A stretch of DNA of 64,000 nt, taken from positions 124,001 through 188,000 of the forward strand of contig SMMW01000073.1 in NCBI GenBank assembly GCA_004794655.1, given 5' to 3'. Within the stretch, counting starts at the first letter, position 1; each line of letters starts with the position of its first letter. Of this stretch, positions 34,101 to 45,669 are shown piece by piece. A program made the position numbers and the translations under genes. The notes beneath the pieces are model-generated. The model made no database searches. It was not told the origin of the DNA and worked only from the letters and a program-made list of their open reading frames with translations. The stretch comes from Marisa cornuarietis (taxonomy: Eukaryota > Mollusca > Gastropoda > Architaenioglossa > Ampullariidae).

Positions 34101-37100
34101 GGCTTACTACAAAGTGCAAATTGTATAAGCCACTAGTCGTACATATGTGAAATGTGAGCTCTGTGCACCTTAATAGGCTCCTCAGAATGAAAACCAATGG
34201 CCTTGTAAGGAGTACGGTCGTTTATAAGACATTAGCGAATTAGGGAATTACTAAACCTATTTGCAAAAGCCAAGAAAGAATTATAAGTCTGCTTTTGGTC
34301 CAGTGGTCGTGCATAAAATTCCTTCCTTGGAATGAGGAAAATGCCGAAGTTGTCAAATGAACTGGCTGGTGCCAGCATTAAGAACTAAAGTAGCCATCTC
34401 GTTCCTTAAATAACTTCTCAAGACAAACCTAAGTGCCCGCCTTGCTTATCCATGTCAACCGACCAAAAACAAAAGACAATTAAAATCATTGAATAAAAGT
34501 TAACTTCTTTGTTTTCTAACCAGGTTTTAAGTCAATTGATCTTTCCTAGATGTTTTATGCAAACTAACAAAATTACGATCAAAACAACAAAATCAACAAT
34601 GAAAATATAATAAGGAGTCTTACAGCTGCTGCAAAAGACGCCGAAGAAATTTGAATCGATCGAACGATGCATGTTGTGAGGGAACTGGTAACAGTCGAGT
34701 ATGCTGACCTCATCACCGTCGCAGTATAATCTGGTACGAAGTTTTTGCCATACTATTGTTCCAGGAGATTCCCACAACATCACTGCTTCTTTCCTAAATG
34801 TCAAAGGAAATTAGGTTTTCTTGCCTTAAAGATTTTAATTGAAACGTTTCTGTATGTCACACAAAATTGTGCTACATTGTCTCCTTATAAGTAATGATAA
34901 TAGCCAGAAAGCTCACCAGGGTAGATTGAGTAAGCGACAAACTACTTTGGATAGATGATCACTATAGACACACAGTGAATACCACTCATCGGCCACCTGT
35001 ATCTCCACACGGCCCATGTCATGTCTAGTGCGACTTGTTCCAGTAAGGCGCAGTCGTTCACGATCTGTTAAAACGTTATATGGTAGAGTTTTTTTATTGA
35101 CTAATAGAAATCACTTTCGTAATTATAAAGCATTTTGTAACACGTCGAATGTTTTCTTTTTATATTGAATGTTATATGGAAATGTAATCTGGTTGTTGTA
35201 GAATATACTGCTTTGTATTTTCACTTTGTATATTTATTCCCCCCCCCATGTACAAATGACTATAAGCCATTGACATTAAAAGATGTCGTGTCGTGTCGTG
35301 TCATGTCGTATTTATATAGAATCCACTTTTTAAATCTCTTAAATCTATTTTATTTAAAAGTGTAAACTGAAGAATTCGCTGTACAGAAGAATGTAGAAAA
35401 AAATCTGTTTAAAAAAAGAGGAACGCAAACGTGCATATTGTACAATTAATCAAAAAATCATTAATTAAAAATAAAGGAAGATCTATTATTTTAGATTAAT
35501 TACACTCAAATTTAATATAAGATTTACAACACTAGCACAAAGCAATGCCGACAAATGTTCCTCTTTTTTTTTGTCTCCAACCAGAGGTAGATACAATCTT
35601 TTTAGTTTAGTTAATAAACCATTTTAGCTGATACATTTTTTGTAACATGAAAAGGAAATGTGTTCGATTGTTTAGTGAGGCCATATCGTAGCTGATTTTC
35701 ACAAGGAAAAGACAATTTTTTATCCTCAAAACGAATTCAGATGTCAAGCAAAATGCAATGACTGCACAAGCAACAATAAACTTGTTCGACAATCTCTCTT
35801 ACGATTACTGCAAATGAGACCAATGGGAGCATTTGTTTTACAATCAGCGCTGTTCACCAGTCTGTGTCCACATTGCGTTAAACTGGTCTCTCTGCCCACA
35901 CAACTGATTGCCATGTACGGAACTTCTGTATTGCTTCCTTGAATTAATTGACGCACCGCTACTGCCTTAGTGCTGTCAAAGACAAAATATGTATGAGGTA
36001 AAAATGCGTATGTGCTATATTGCATTATAATTCCAATATATATATATATATATATTGCATTAACAATGATCAAGAACGACCCCCCCCTCAAGGCTGATCA
36101 AACGCGAATATTTGATTATTAAATTAAAAAAAATATACAGTAATCAATTATAACAAAATGAGACTAGGGGCATGGACAATAATGGCTTTGTTTATTATTG
36201 TGGACCCACTATATGGCAAAGAGTGTACATCACATACATACCTACTGAGGCCGAGGGTTCTGCACGCCACAAACGCCACCTGCATGAACCCATAGGAACA
36301 CACGCTGAAGTAAGTTCCGTTTTGTGATACTTCCAGAACACCGTCATATTGCGATTTCCCGTTAATCAAGCGTGCATTAAGCTGCACATCTAAAGAGAAC
36401 CAAAGCAAAAACTGCATTTAAGGAATTAAACTCTAAAAAGTACAACAATGGAAACGTGAGAGTCTTCTGTAACAGCAAATTTATTATTTTCTTACTTACG
36501 TATGGATAAGGCACTAATGAAAACCAACCCTAATATAGTTCAACGAATATTTGCAGACAAACGAATTAAGGTCAGATTTAAGTCTGTAGTCACTTTGAGC
36601 TAATGGCAATTTTATGCAATCATTAATTAACGATTTCCTTGGACGAGAACTGGACTCAGTGAGGCAATGCACGTAAGTATTTAACAGAATTCGAAGTAAT
36701 CACTACAGCTTTGAAAACAACATACAGGAAACAGATTGAAAATACAGTTTCTTGTTTGCTTTTAAGGAAAAAAATATACACACACGCACGCACACACCCG
36801 CGCGCATTCACACACACACACACACACACATCTTTAAAAATAGATAAACTATGTTACAGTCATGTTCATGCTAGCCCCATTGATGAATATTCTTACAGTC
36901 TGAGCATATAATGCCGAAGTCCAGTGTCGTGCAAGAATCGCTATCAGTAAGTTGGTCACAGTCGAGGATGCTGGTTTCATGCCCCTTGCAAGCGAAACGG
37001 ACCATCAGCTGACGGGACTGACTTGGTCCAAACGACGATAGATGCGTGACAGCTGCTTCTTTTCTACACACGGTATAAGAAACATGAGAATGCATCACTT

Positions 37101-39604
37101 GGCTCGCATTCTTTTATACATATAGCAATATCTATACAAATGTAAGCAGAGAAACATTTCATCAAATTTATAATAGGTGATGTGCCTTTTATAATAAGTT
37201 AATAATATTAAAAACTTAGTGGAGACCCATTGTTCTGTCACTTTACGATTCATTGTGTTGTGTGTTTGGCTGTACTCGTGTGTGCTGTGTGCGTGTGCTC
37301 GCGCGTGTGTGCATGTGTGTAAATAGTAATAGTAAAACTAGTCATTAGCATATTGTGAATAATCCTTCTTACATCGGAAGACCAAGTTGTCTGCAAACGA
37401 CTTTAGGAAAATTGTCAGGAGGAACACACACAGCGTACCACTCTCTTGCTAGTTGAATTTCTACACGACCCCTGTCAGGTACCGGCAACCGTGAGCCTGT
37501 CAAACGCACTTGTTCGGGTTCTGTCAGGATTCGTGTTCATTATTTTAGTATATTTCATCGTTACAATGAACGTGTTACACTGCTTCGCAAAAGGTATTTG
37601 ATCATTATTTGAAATGTCTTTAATATAGGTATAAATAAAGATAGTGACAATCTCCAAACAGAGAAATAAAATCATCATAAATACGGTCACTGCAGATGAT
37701 TCCAACGTCTTCGTGATGCCTGCAGTTATGTGTGTACAATCCTCTGTGTTGACATTGGTCAAGGCTAGTCTCTGACCCTTGACACCTCACGTCATCCAGC
37801 AAAATTGTACCTGAGCCTTCCCCGTACATTGAGGATCTCACAGCCAGGGATCGAACGCTGTCAGAAGAACTAAAATAAACCATAAAGTAGAAACGAATTC
37901 TTAGTTAATATTTTGAGCAATCCAGATGCAACAAACTGAACGTTATTAAACATCCATTATGAGGACTTTTAGCACCCTTGACCTTAGAAAAGGTCCACAG
38001 TCACTGCAACTTGACCAGTTAACGACTGTCATGGTCTGAAGGCGATAGTGAGAGCCGGGGGATGATGACATGCAGCTAAGTTGACGCAAATGAGTTGCTA
38101 AAGTTTGAAATCTAAATAGCTTTTACCTTTACGCTACAGGCATCAAAACATAAATGGGTGGATGTATGTCTGCCTTGGTACATTGGTTTAATTTTTAAAT
38201 GCATCTGTTTCAAAACATGCTATCACTCAAAATATACTTCACTATTATTATAATCAATAATCAATCTCTTGACTTGTATTATTACTAGTTAATTAACAAT
38301 TAATTTTATTCCAGGCACTTATCCTCTTGGCTAGAAGCTGCCGTGATGTATGCTTTATATGTCAGTTGTTCTAAAATGGTGATGAGTAGGTTATGCATGA
38401 AATGACCAGTCTACCCCATCATATTTGCCATCCATTTCGTTCTCTTTTCAGCTCAGCTCGCTGTTTTTTTAATGTCTACAACATCTCAGACGAAAGGATA
38501 CTGCCTTGATAAATTTTTTAGGCAAGTTCCAAGATTAGTTAGTTGTAAAGTAATAAAAAGAAATAAATAAAAAGTGTTTACATATGGTATTCGTATGTTA
38601 TATCTAAATTGTATAAATTGTATATGACAAAAATAAATAAATATGAAATAAATGATATGCAAGCTAAATTACTCACGTGTTAAAGCCAAGCATCCTACAG
38701 GCCACCTGCGCCTCTGTTTTTCCGAATCTGTCGTCGCACACTGTGCTCCATGTTCCATTGTGAAACATTTCTAGACGACCTTTAAAAGTTCCCGTGTCAT
38801 TTATCCCTTGTACTAACCGTGCTACCAGTCCATCTGACAAACAACACGAATTAGTTACAACTCAAGCTAACAGATATTTGTATGGGTAAGCTCTACAATA
38901 ACGAGTATGTGTCGCTGTTTGTTTGCATTTATAATATTTTTTCAATTCTACCAAATTGCTTGCATGTTTAATGATGCACCACGTAACAAAAATGTTTGAT
39001 GTACTTTCAGTTCACTCTTTCTTTCATATATACATATATACAATAGCTTTTGTAAGCCCTAAAAGTTGTTAAGATATATTTAAATGACACAAATCTGACA
39101 CTTTATTCCATCCCGAGAAGGAAAGATGAAAATTTCCTATAAACCAAGGCAGCCAATTCATTTAGCACTTGAACCAATGCGCTGACAAGTCAAATTCACA
39201 AACCAACCCACCTGACTGCATTTTTTTCGTTATGAGCATTGCAATAGCAGCATGTACCTTTTTTGGCAAGCTGGCATAATTACCGCTCTTAATTGAGTTG
39301 ATATGTTTACACTTATGTGTGTGTGTATGTGTGCTTGCTTAGGTGCTTGTTAAAGTGAAAACATTATTACACAGTAAGTTTCCCTAAATTTAGAAAACTC
39401 AGAAAGTTCAGAATGAGCATATCAAGTAAAAACTACCGTGTTTTATTTTAATGCTACTGCTCTATTCTTTATATATATCCCGTTAATTGTGTCTCATGAA
39501 CATACGACATAAAATATTTGTCAAAGCCTTGTCTGCGTTTACTTACCTATACCTTCAATACAAAGTGCGATTATGAAACAAGTGGTCAGCAGTCTGAGCT
39601 CCAT
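30668..39604 (-). CDS. Gene B: SRCR x4, Ig x4 receptor-like protein (3' end unresolved)
   Basis: Thirteen minus-strand exons join in frame: 39604-39547, 38833-38677, 37869-37685, 37520-37373, 37063-36897, 36389-36242, 35972-35803, 35064-34917, 34793-34624, 33386-33117, 32415-32110, 31675-31370, 30994-30668. They total 2560 nt, 853 codons plus one base, with no stop and GT..AG at every intron. Order: signal peptide 1-19, SRCR1 20-133, SRCR2 134-238, SRCR3 239-344, SRCR4 345-450, Ig1 451-540, Ig2 541-642, Ig3 643-744, Ig4 745-853. The paralogue of gene A lacks A's second SRCR-Ig-Ig cassette but has one more SRCR domain near the front. The predicted protein is extracellular and rich in N-glycosylation sites (NVT, NST, NGS, NIS, NDT). 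A membrane anchor was not located with confidence; see 29411-29648 and the retained-intron tail after SRCR4. A TATA-like box lies 67 bp before the ATG. Confidence 0.85.
31103..31170. repeat. (AC)n microsatellite
   Basis: Long AC run in the Ig3-Ig4 intron of gene B, followed by a short GA run. Confidence 0.95.
31370..31675 (-). CDS. Gene B Ig3 (exon 12)
   Basis: A 306 nt phase 1-1 exon; Cys in MSC and YRC, end motif GDYRCEVNN. No core Trp. Paralogue of A Ig5 and C Ig3. Confidence 0.85.
32110..32415 (-). CDS. Gene B Ig2 (exon 11)
   Basis: A 306 nt phase 1-1 exon with Cys in IVC, Trp in ISW and Cys in YTC, plus the extra pair TTC/HVC near the start. If the following intron is retained, the frame closes at 32014-32012 and AATAAA overlaps that stop. 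Confidence 0.87.
33117..33386 (-). CDS. Gene B Ig1 (exon 10)
   Basis: A 270 nt phase 1-1 exon with Cys in LKC, Trp in VTW and Cys in VKC. Several NxS/T sites. Confidence 0.87.
33387..34623. other. Gene B intron between SRCR4 and Ig1
   Basis: AT-rich intron with a short CT/TA low-complexity run near 33720-33758. No other element is recognised. Its 5' end (34623-34532, minus) keeps the SRCR4 frame open and encodes a hydrophobic run (YYIFIVDFVVLIVILLVCI) before a stop. Confidence 0.55.
34624..35064 (-). CDS. Gene B SRCR4 (exons 8-9)
   Basis: Exons 35064-34917 and 34793-34624. C2, C3, C5, C6 and C8 are present (SLC, VVC, LYC, LDC, VFC), but C7 is missing (HRSIDS where other domains have a Cys), so C2 has no partner. 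Confidence 0.85.
35803..36389 (-). CDS. Gene B SRCR3 (exons 6-7)
   Basis: Exons 36389-36242 and 35972-35803, split in phase 2. Six cysteines: SVC, VAC, ISC, TQC, ADC, LIC. Counterpart of A SRCR2, with C2 intact here. Confidence 0.87.
36897..37520 (-). CDS. Gene B SRCR2 (exons 4-5)
   Basis: Exons 37520-37373 and 37063-36897. Six cysteines: AVC, VVC, FAC, LDC, DSC, IIC. The PEQVRLTG start resembles PEQLRMTN of A SRCR3. Confidence 0.87.
37685..38833 (-). CDS. Gene B SRCR1 (exons 2-3)
   Basis: Exons 38833-38677 and 37869-37685. Most canonical domain of the cluster: [32 protein letters not shown]. Nearly identical to the C copy. Confidence 0.9.
39547..39604 (-). CDS. Gene B exon 1: signal peptide
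   Basis: 58 nt, MELRLLTTCFIIALCIEGI then phase-1 donor GTAAGT. Same length and phase as in A and C. Confidence 0.88.
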
Positions 39605-39670
39605 GATGCTAGAAGTCGGTCATCGACAGAAACGTCGAGAAGACGACGAGGCTTCGGGTGACGACGGCGA

Positions 39671-39678
39671 TATTTAAA
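39671..39678 (-). promoter_or_regulatory. TATA-like box of gene B
   Basis: TTTAAATA on the minus strand, 67 bp upstream of the ATG, in a block conserved with gene C at exactly the same distance. Confidence 0.55.
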
Positions 39679-41916
39679 GCTTTAGAGTCGACACGGAAGG
39701 AAGTTTTTGTTATGAGCGTCGCAATTTATTGGTTACTGGAACAATTTGTTAGAGTGTAGTATTGGCTGTTATATATTACCACAATTAATTGCTATTTGTA
39801 ATATTTTGTAGTCGTAAGGTCAAAATTATTAGGGCACAGTATTTTGTGTGCTAAAAATGTACCACTTATTTTACTGAACTTTCATTTGCTTTGACTTTAT
39901 TTCAAAATCAAAAAGATGCTGATAGAATTGTAAGCACGCGGCCGTACTTTTAGATGTAGGTGACAAGTTCAAGCTGGGACTGTGCCATTAGTTCGCATCT
40001 CCCTCGGCACGAGATGTACTTTTGATGAGAACCTAGATTTCCACAGCTATATGCTGAGACTGATAATCAGGTTTTGTACCTTAACAAGACACTTTGTAAT
40101 CTCGAAACACACATTATTCAAGCCTTTCTTACACGAATAGCTGTATATATTTTATTGCATCGCTCGCTAATTTCTTCCTGTTTCTTCGAGCTACTGACCG
40201 AGGGGAGGAACGAGAAGTTTTCAATAAAATATGCTTTTCTGTTCTATTTTTGCCCAAAAAAATCTTGTTTACTTCGGATAAGCGCTTTTGTGACGATTAA
40301 AGCTTGATGAGACTTGTTTTAGAGCCTATTCTGAGCAATCACAAATATTTAAAGAAGTGTTGTAAGGGCCGGCTCAGCATGTTTAAACTAATTATTATCG
40401 GCATTGAGATTAAAAAGAAAAAATACATCCTGAAAAGTTAACTTAATCGTTAAAAAAAGAACTTTCCAAATAGTACCAACATTTTCCCGCCTCACAATCC
40501 CAACAGCCAAAAATATTATCACCTATCAAACCTAAATTTCTACATAGTGACTAATTTCCACAAAACGGTAAGGTCACTTTTAAGCAACACACTTATATCT
40601 TAAAAGAAGAACTAACCAGGAAATAGAAATTCTATTTTACTACAAATCAAAACAAAAAAATCAAAAGAACAATGAGCACTTCATTTGTATTTGCACATCG
40701 ATCCTTTTTAAAGCCACGTTGACTAGGTCATTTAAGTCTTTGTATCTTTTAAGTCAGCATAATGATTCCATAAAACATCTGACACGTACTTCATCCTCTT
40801 AAAAGTTTCGGGCTAAATGGACAACAGCAGGATATCTTATCTTAAATTGGCATTCCAACCATAGGAGACAAATCAAAGGAAAACTTCATTGGAAATATTT
40901 ATGCCTTTCATCTTTTGTTGCTATCATTTATTAGCATTTATTAGTCTTTAAATGTATTTTTTATTTAAATAGCCGCTTGTAAGAAAAAAGTTTTGGGGGT
41001 GACCACAAAATGTACCCTTACATATTCAGGGGTACCCTTTTTTACTGGTAAATACAGTGAGATTTTTTAAAAAACAAACTAACAAAAATGATCGTCAGCA
41101 AAGAGATAACACTATAGAAAGTAAATTAATCGAACATTGATAAAATAGCGAAACAGTATTTTTTATTATGAAAGATAAATCTTGCTGTTAAGGCTTTGTA
41201 TGTCAAAACAGAATTTTAGACAGTAAAGACCTTCTTATAATATTAGAAAAGACGTTTTCTTCTTGCACTTTAATGTTCGAAGAATTAATTAGTTTGAGGT
41301 CAGATGAACTTAGAGCTCGTTAGTCCTTTACAGTCAACATGTTCTTCCAGACTGATTAGAAAAACCTGACTGGTGGGATACTGAGTCAAGTTTTGTAGGT
41401 TCCCGACATTTTACTTCCGAAATACTCCTCGTGCTGGATTAACCAAGCTGCTATCGTAAAAACATCAAGCAAACTAATTAGGTGCATCCTGGCCCAGTAT
41501 TTCCCATTATTGTCACTTGGCCAGTTATAGTAGCCTAAATAATAGCTAGCATGACCGATATTCTCCTTTTTCTTGTTTATTTCTCACTTACTTTATTTTA
41601 TCTTCTTCTCTTCGTTGTCTTTCTCTTATAAGTCATTGTTTTCCTAATAATGTAAGGTTGTGATAAGTTTCCCTTGCTTGCTAATTTGTAATATTAGCGG
41701 GACGTTCAAAGCTCTTTAGAAAACAGAGATAAACAGAGTCTTATTCTCCGGTTAAACTGTCTCTTGTATATGTCTGCAAGAGCTGTGATTGGTTTATGGG
41801 ATACTAAATGTTAAGAACGTGAATAGTTGATAAAAGAATATAGATACAGGCTGGTATAGCTAGAACTAAATTACAACCTTCAAAAGCCCTGCAGTTTTAC
41901 CTACTAGCGTTTATAG

Positions 41917-42606
41917 GGTTCCCGGTCGATTCGACTAGGGTCATTTTGACTAACGGTCGTTTCGACTAGGGTCAGTTCGACTAATGTCGGTTCGACTAAG
42001 TCATTTTGTCTAACGGCAGAGTCATCTATAGGACGTATGAAATGGAAAAAAATTGAAGTTATTTGAATGTTAATAAACGATTTAAATCTATCATGTAAAT
42101 AGTGCTAATTGTCACACAGACTCAACAAGCACTCATACCCCCAATGCCGGCGACACATCCATCCGTCCCTAAGTTTAAAAATTGACGCGCACACGTGGGA
42201 ACAATAAAAACACGCGTTTATTGAAGATAGAAGAAAATTGTAAGACAGAAGAAGAAAGGGCGAACACTGCCAAAAATAATGTCAAGATAACACATACAAA
42301 TAAACCTCCCTGCAGAATGAACAAATTAATGGAAACCCGCGCAGCACCATACAAGGGTGCAACCACATGTAAGGCGGGTACAACATAAAACAACCCCCCG
42401 ACCCGATGCACCTTATAACGAAAGTTAAAGTGAGAGTTGCGAAGAGGCGGGCTGTAATAAAGTGGCACTCGTCCTATAGCATTTCATGCGTCATATAGAC
42501 GACTCAACCGTTAGACGAAACGACTTAGTCGAGCCGACCTTAGTCAAACTTACCTTAGTCGAGCCGACCTTAGTCGAACTTACCCTAGTCGAAACGACCG
42601 GTTACC
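41917..42606. mobile_element. 690 bp foldback DNA transposon
   Basis: Inverted arms of roughly 120 bp (about 41917-42045 and 42480-42606) are themselves built of short repeats of the type gtcggttcgactaag. They end in GGTTCCCGGTCG and CGACCGGTTACC. The flanks gtttatag and gtttaaag look like an 8 bp target duplication with one change. The centre codes for no transposase. The paralogous site upstream of gene C (about 62920-63010) lacks the element, so it moved in after the B/C duplication. An 8 bp duplication would suit a hAT-type mover, but the family is not proven. Confidence 0.78.
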
Positions 42607-44759
42607 GTTTAAAGTGTTTCTTCGTGGGGTATTAAGGTAGAGTGCATATCTTCGTACATTACTGCCGCGTTTGATAAATTTGAGGTAAATACTTTACTTA
42701 CAGATATTTTGAATAGAAGGCAAAGTCGTGTGCATCACAAAGATTAATTCACGTCGATGTCGTGTTCATTCTTCACTGTGTTCCCTTTTACCTTAGTGTA
42801 TTCTATTTTTAACATCTGGCTTATAATGAAACATTTTTATTCATAGAAAAAGTCGTCAAAAGTAAATATAAAATCACCAAATTAACAAACAAAAATGATC
42901 AGGGCGTAATATTTAGCTTTGACTTGTGTTTAAATACAGAAAGATTGACCAGAACAAGTGTGTTGTTGCTGTGCACTTAGAGTAAACATTTACGCACATG
43001 ATCGTACTTTTAGATGTGTGACAAGTTCAAGGCGAGACTAGGCCATTAGCTTACATTTCCCTCGACACGAGATGCACTTTCGATGAGAACCTCGACTTCC
43101 GCAACTATATGCTTAGAGTGATAATCATGTTTTGTCACTTAATGAACTTAATTCACTGTTACTTACTTTTCAAATCCTTGAAAAAAATCATTCAATCCTC
43201 TCTTGCAAGTTATACTCTATAAAATTGTTCAAAAGCAACTCGTTTCTCCAAGCGACTGACAGAGTCGAAGAACTCAAGTTTAAAAATGAACTGAGCCGTC
43301 TTTACTTTTTTGCACAACAAATTTTGTTAGCCTGGACAAGCATCTTAGAGAAGATAAGTTGTCGGTTAGACCTAATTCTAACTTTAAAGCTGATGTGATG
43401 TCTTCAGGTCGTCAAACGACTGTTTCAGAGGTGGCCTAGCTAGACCATCAATCCTATACCGTCACGATAAACTTTAAACACAAGTAAAACAATTAAATAC
43501 ATATAAAAATATACACTTTTGTAATGAAACAAAATTTAGCAATGGATACCAATATTTACCCGATTTACAAGCCCCTTAACAAATAAACCCGAACCACTTT
43601 TCACTGGCTAGCAAAGCTAACAAACCAAATCAATTAGTACCCATTTGACAGAGAAAATAAGATTAATTAAAGTAAGAAGGTAGAAAGAAAATTAAAATAA
43701 ATCTGATGTCACCATATACAGAAATACAAGCAAAATGACTTCTTTAAACATGTGAACAGGGGGTACTAAAGGCATAAAATAATAATGGGAAATAATAATG
43801 ATAAAACAGACACCTGCACACATATCCCTCCCCCTAGACACACACATTTACAAACTCCCATATCTATATATATATATATATATTATAAAAGACACACTGG
43901 CCAGTGAGCACGAAACTCCTTTTTGGGAATAAAAGACATTAAAAATAATACACTGCATTTCATTTCACTGTACATCAACCGTCAAGTTGACGAGGTCACT
44001 AATTCTTTAATTTATGAGAGAAATCTCGTGAGCATTAGTGAGGCATGAGCAATCTAACACGATAGTTATCCTTCAAAACATCCGGGCTATATGGGCTATG
44101 GCAGGCTACTTCACGTTTTGCAACCACGAACTTGTATTAGTCATTCGTGATGCAGGCCGTTCAGACAAAAGTTTTTATCCAATTCTGCATGTGAACACTT
44201 AATGTTCTTCATGTTTATGTGCCTTTGCACTATACATCATTTCGTAAGAAATATTTCAGACTCATAAAGGAAATAGTTTTGTGTTCTAAATAGGCATGGG
44301 TTTGGTTAATAGTGAACTAAAACAATGCATTCACGGTATATCGCGGACAAATGTTATCGGGACCAACAATTGCAAATATAAACTCTTAATCTTCGACAGC
44401 GAAAGTGTCTCCAGGCGATCAGACAAATCTGGTCCTCTGGTTTCTTATCTCTGCAAGATTGTTTTCCCATAATTTAATTTATCTAAATCTCATAATCTTG
44501 GATAATGGAGTATTGTATATGTTTATTAATTAGAAAGGACTACAGTGTTTTTTATTTTTAACTTTATTTCCCGTTTCTACGCATGCAAAGAATAATGTAG
44601 ACTGTAATCCCCTATGCCCTGCACCGCTTGCTGTCCGCTTGCACATTTATCTAAGAAAATCACTTTAAAAACGTGCATTTTATTATTAGTTTTCTTATTA
44701 TATGATATAAATTTACTGGATAAAGAGACTACTATGGTACATATCTACGCAATGCATGA

Positions 44760-44935
44760 AAATATCTTACGGTGGACCGTCTGTCAGTTGCATGCGAAGA
44801 CGTCGGTCTGACCATGAGCACCCCAAAGACGAAAGCCTATCCCCGACAAGCCCTACCAGCAGCCGCACATCACAATCAAGGGATGGAAACAAATAGATAC
44901 AAATGTTTTTCAATTACTCAGTGAAAAAGTGTAAT
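44760..44935 (+). mobile_element. Short LINE reverse transcriptase relic
   Basis: Broken frames give KTSVGLTMSTPKTKA followed by a KPYQQPHITIKGW-like stretch. This matches the segment after the catalytic site of common LINE reverse transcriptases (GLTIS..KTK, KPY..P.ITI.G). Confidence 0.5.
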
Positions 44936-45143
44936 GAAGTGAACGCCGGGTAACCCCATCAAATAGGCGACTTTAATAAAACAAATGATTCGCAAGATTT
45001 TTCTTTACAGTCGCTAGAGGCCAGCGTCTGGTTAAGTGTTGTGTTTCAGTGTGTGTGTGTGTGTGTGTGTGTGTTAGTGTGTTTGTATTAGTGTGTGTAT
45101 GTATGTATGTGTGTGTGTTAGCATCCGTGTGTATTAGTGTGTG

Positions 45144-45436
45144 TGTAATAAGACGTACGCACATACACTTACCTTGCACGCGCACGACGTATATTACAAA
45201 CATGCACCCCGCTCGACGAGCCCCCGTTGATGGAATGAAGGTGAAGAGATTTCTCGTTGTTTTGAAAAATGAAGGACTCACTCTCTTCCGTCTGTCTGTC
45301 TGTCAAACCGTCCCCTTTCTTCTTCTCACGTCATTTCTTCCCAAAACGACGACAAACAAATGACGCACACAAGACGTCAAACACAAGACACCATTCACAC
45401 ACGAAACAATACAAGACCTACCCCTAACTCATTACA
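45144..45436 (-). repeat. 3' LTR of the Gmr1-like element
   Basis: 293 bp, TG..CA ends with the 6 bp inverted termini TGTAAT/ATTACA. Matches the other LTR except for ttcacac here against ttcactc there. Confidence 0.92.
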
Positions 45437-45448
45437 CTCCCCCTTGCT
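45437..45448 (-). other. Polypurine tract
   Basis: Read on the element strand, AGCAAGGGGGAG directly abuts the 3' LTR, as expected for the primer of plus-strand DNA synthesis. Confidence 0.65.
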
Positions 45449-45669
45449 AAAACTGAAATCTCCCAGATTTCCACCAACTAGGTCGCTATATTGTTTCGGT
45501 AAACCCCCAACTCAAAATAACTTAGCAACTGAACTGCACCTAACAAAAATCTTTCCTGGCTAATTTATAACGCTACTCTTTACTCATGAAACAATGGAGT
45601 AAAACATTTCTAACAAATAATATTAACGGCAGTCAGCTTACATTATATTTACATGTTCATTACGCCACC

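Larger units (their letters stand above)
39679..45143. other. Upstream flank of gene B with two tandem copies of a ~1 kb segment
   Basis: About 39900-41000 recurs at about 42880-43900 (cgtacttttagatgt, acaagttcaag, cacgagatg, gatgagaacct). The same pair occurs upstream of gene C (61000 and 63300), so this tandem pair predates the B/C duplication. The foldback element at 41917 lies between the two B copies. No gene is recognised. A TG tract at about 45048-45143 is the target of the LTR element. Confidence 0.65.

Noticed and set aside
37260..37330. Possible GT-rich regulatory region in a gene B intron
   Set aside because: Imperfect TG microsatellite; nothing else supports a function.
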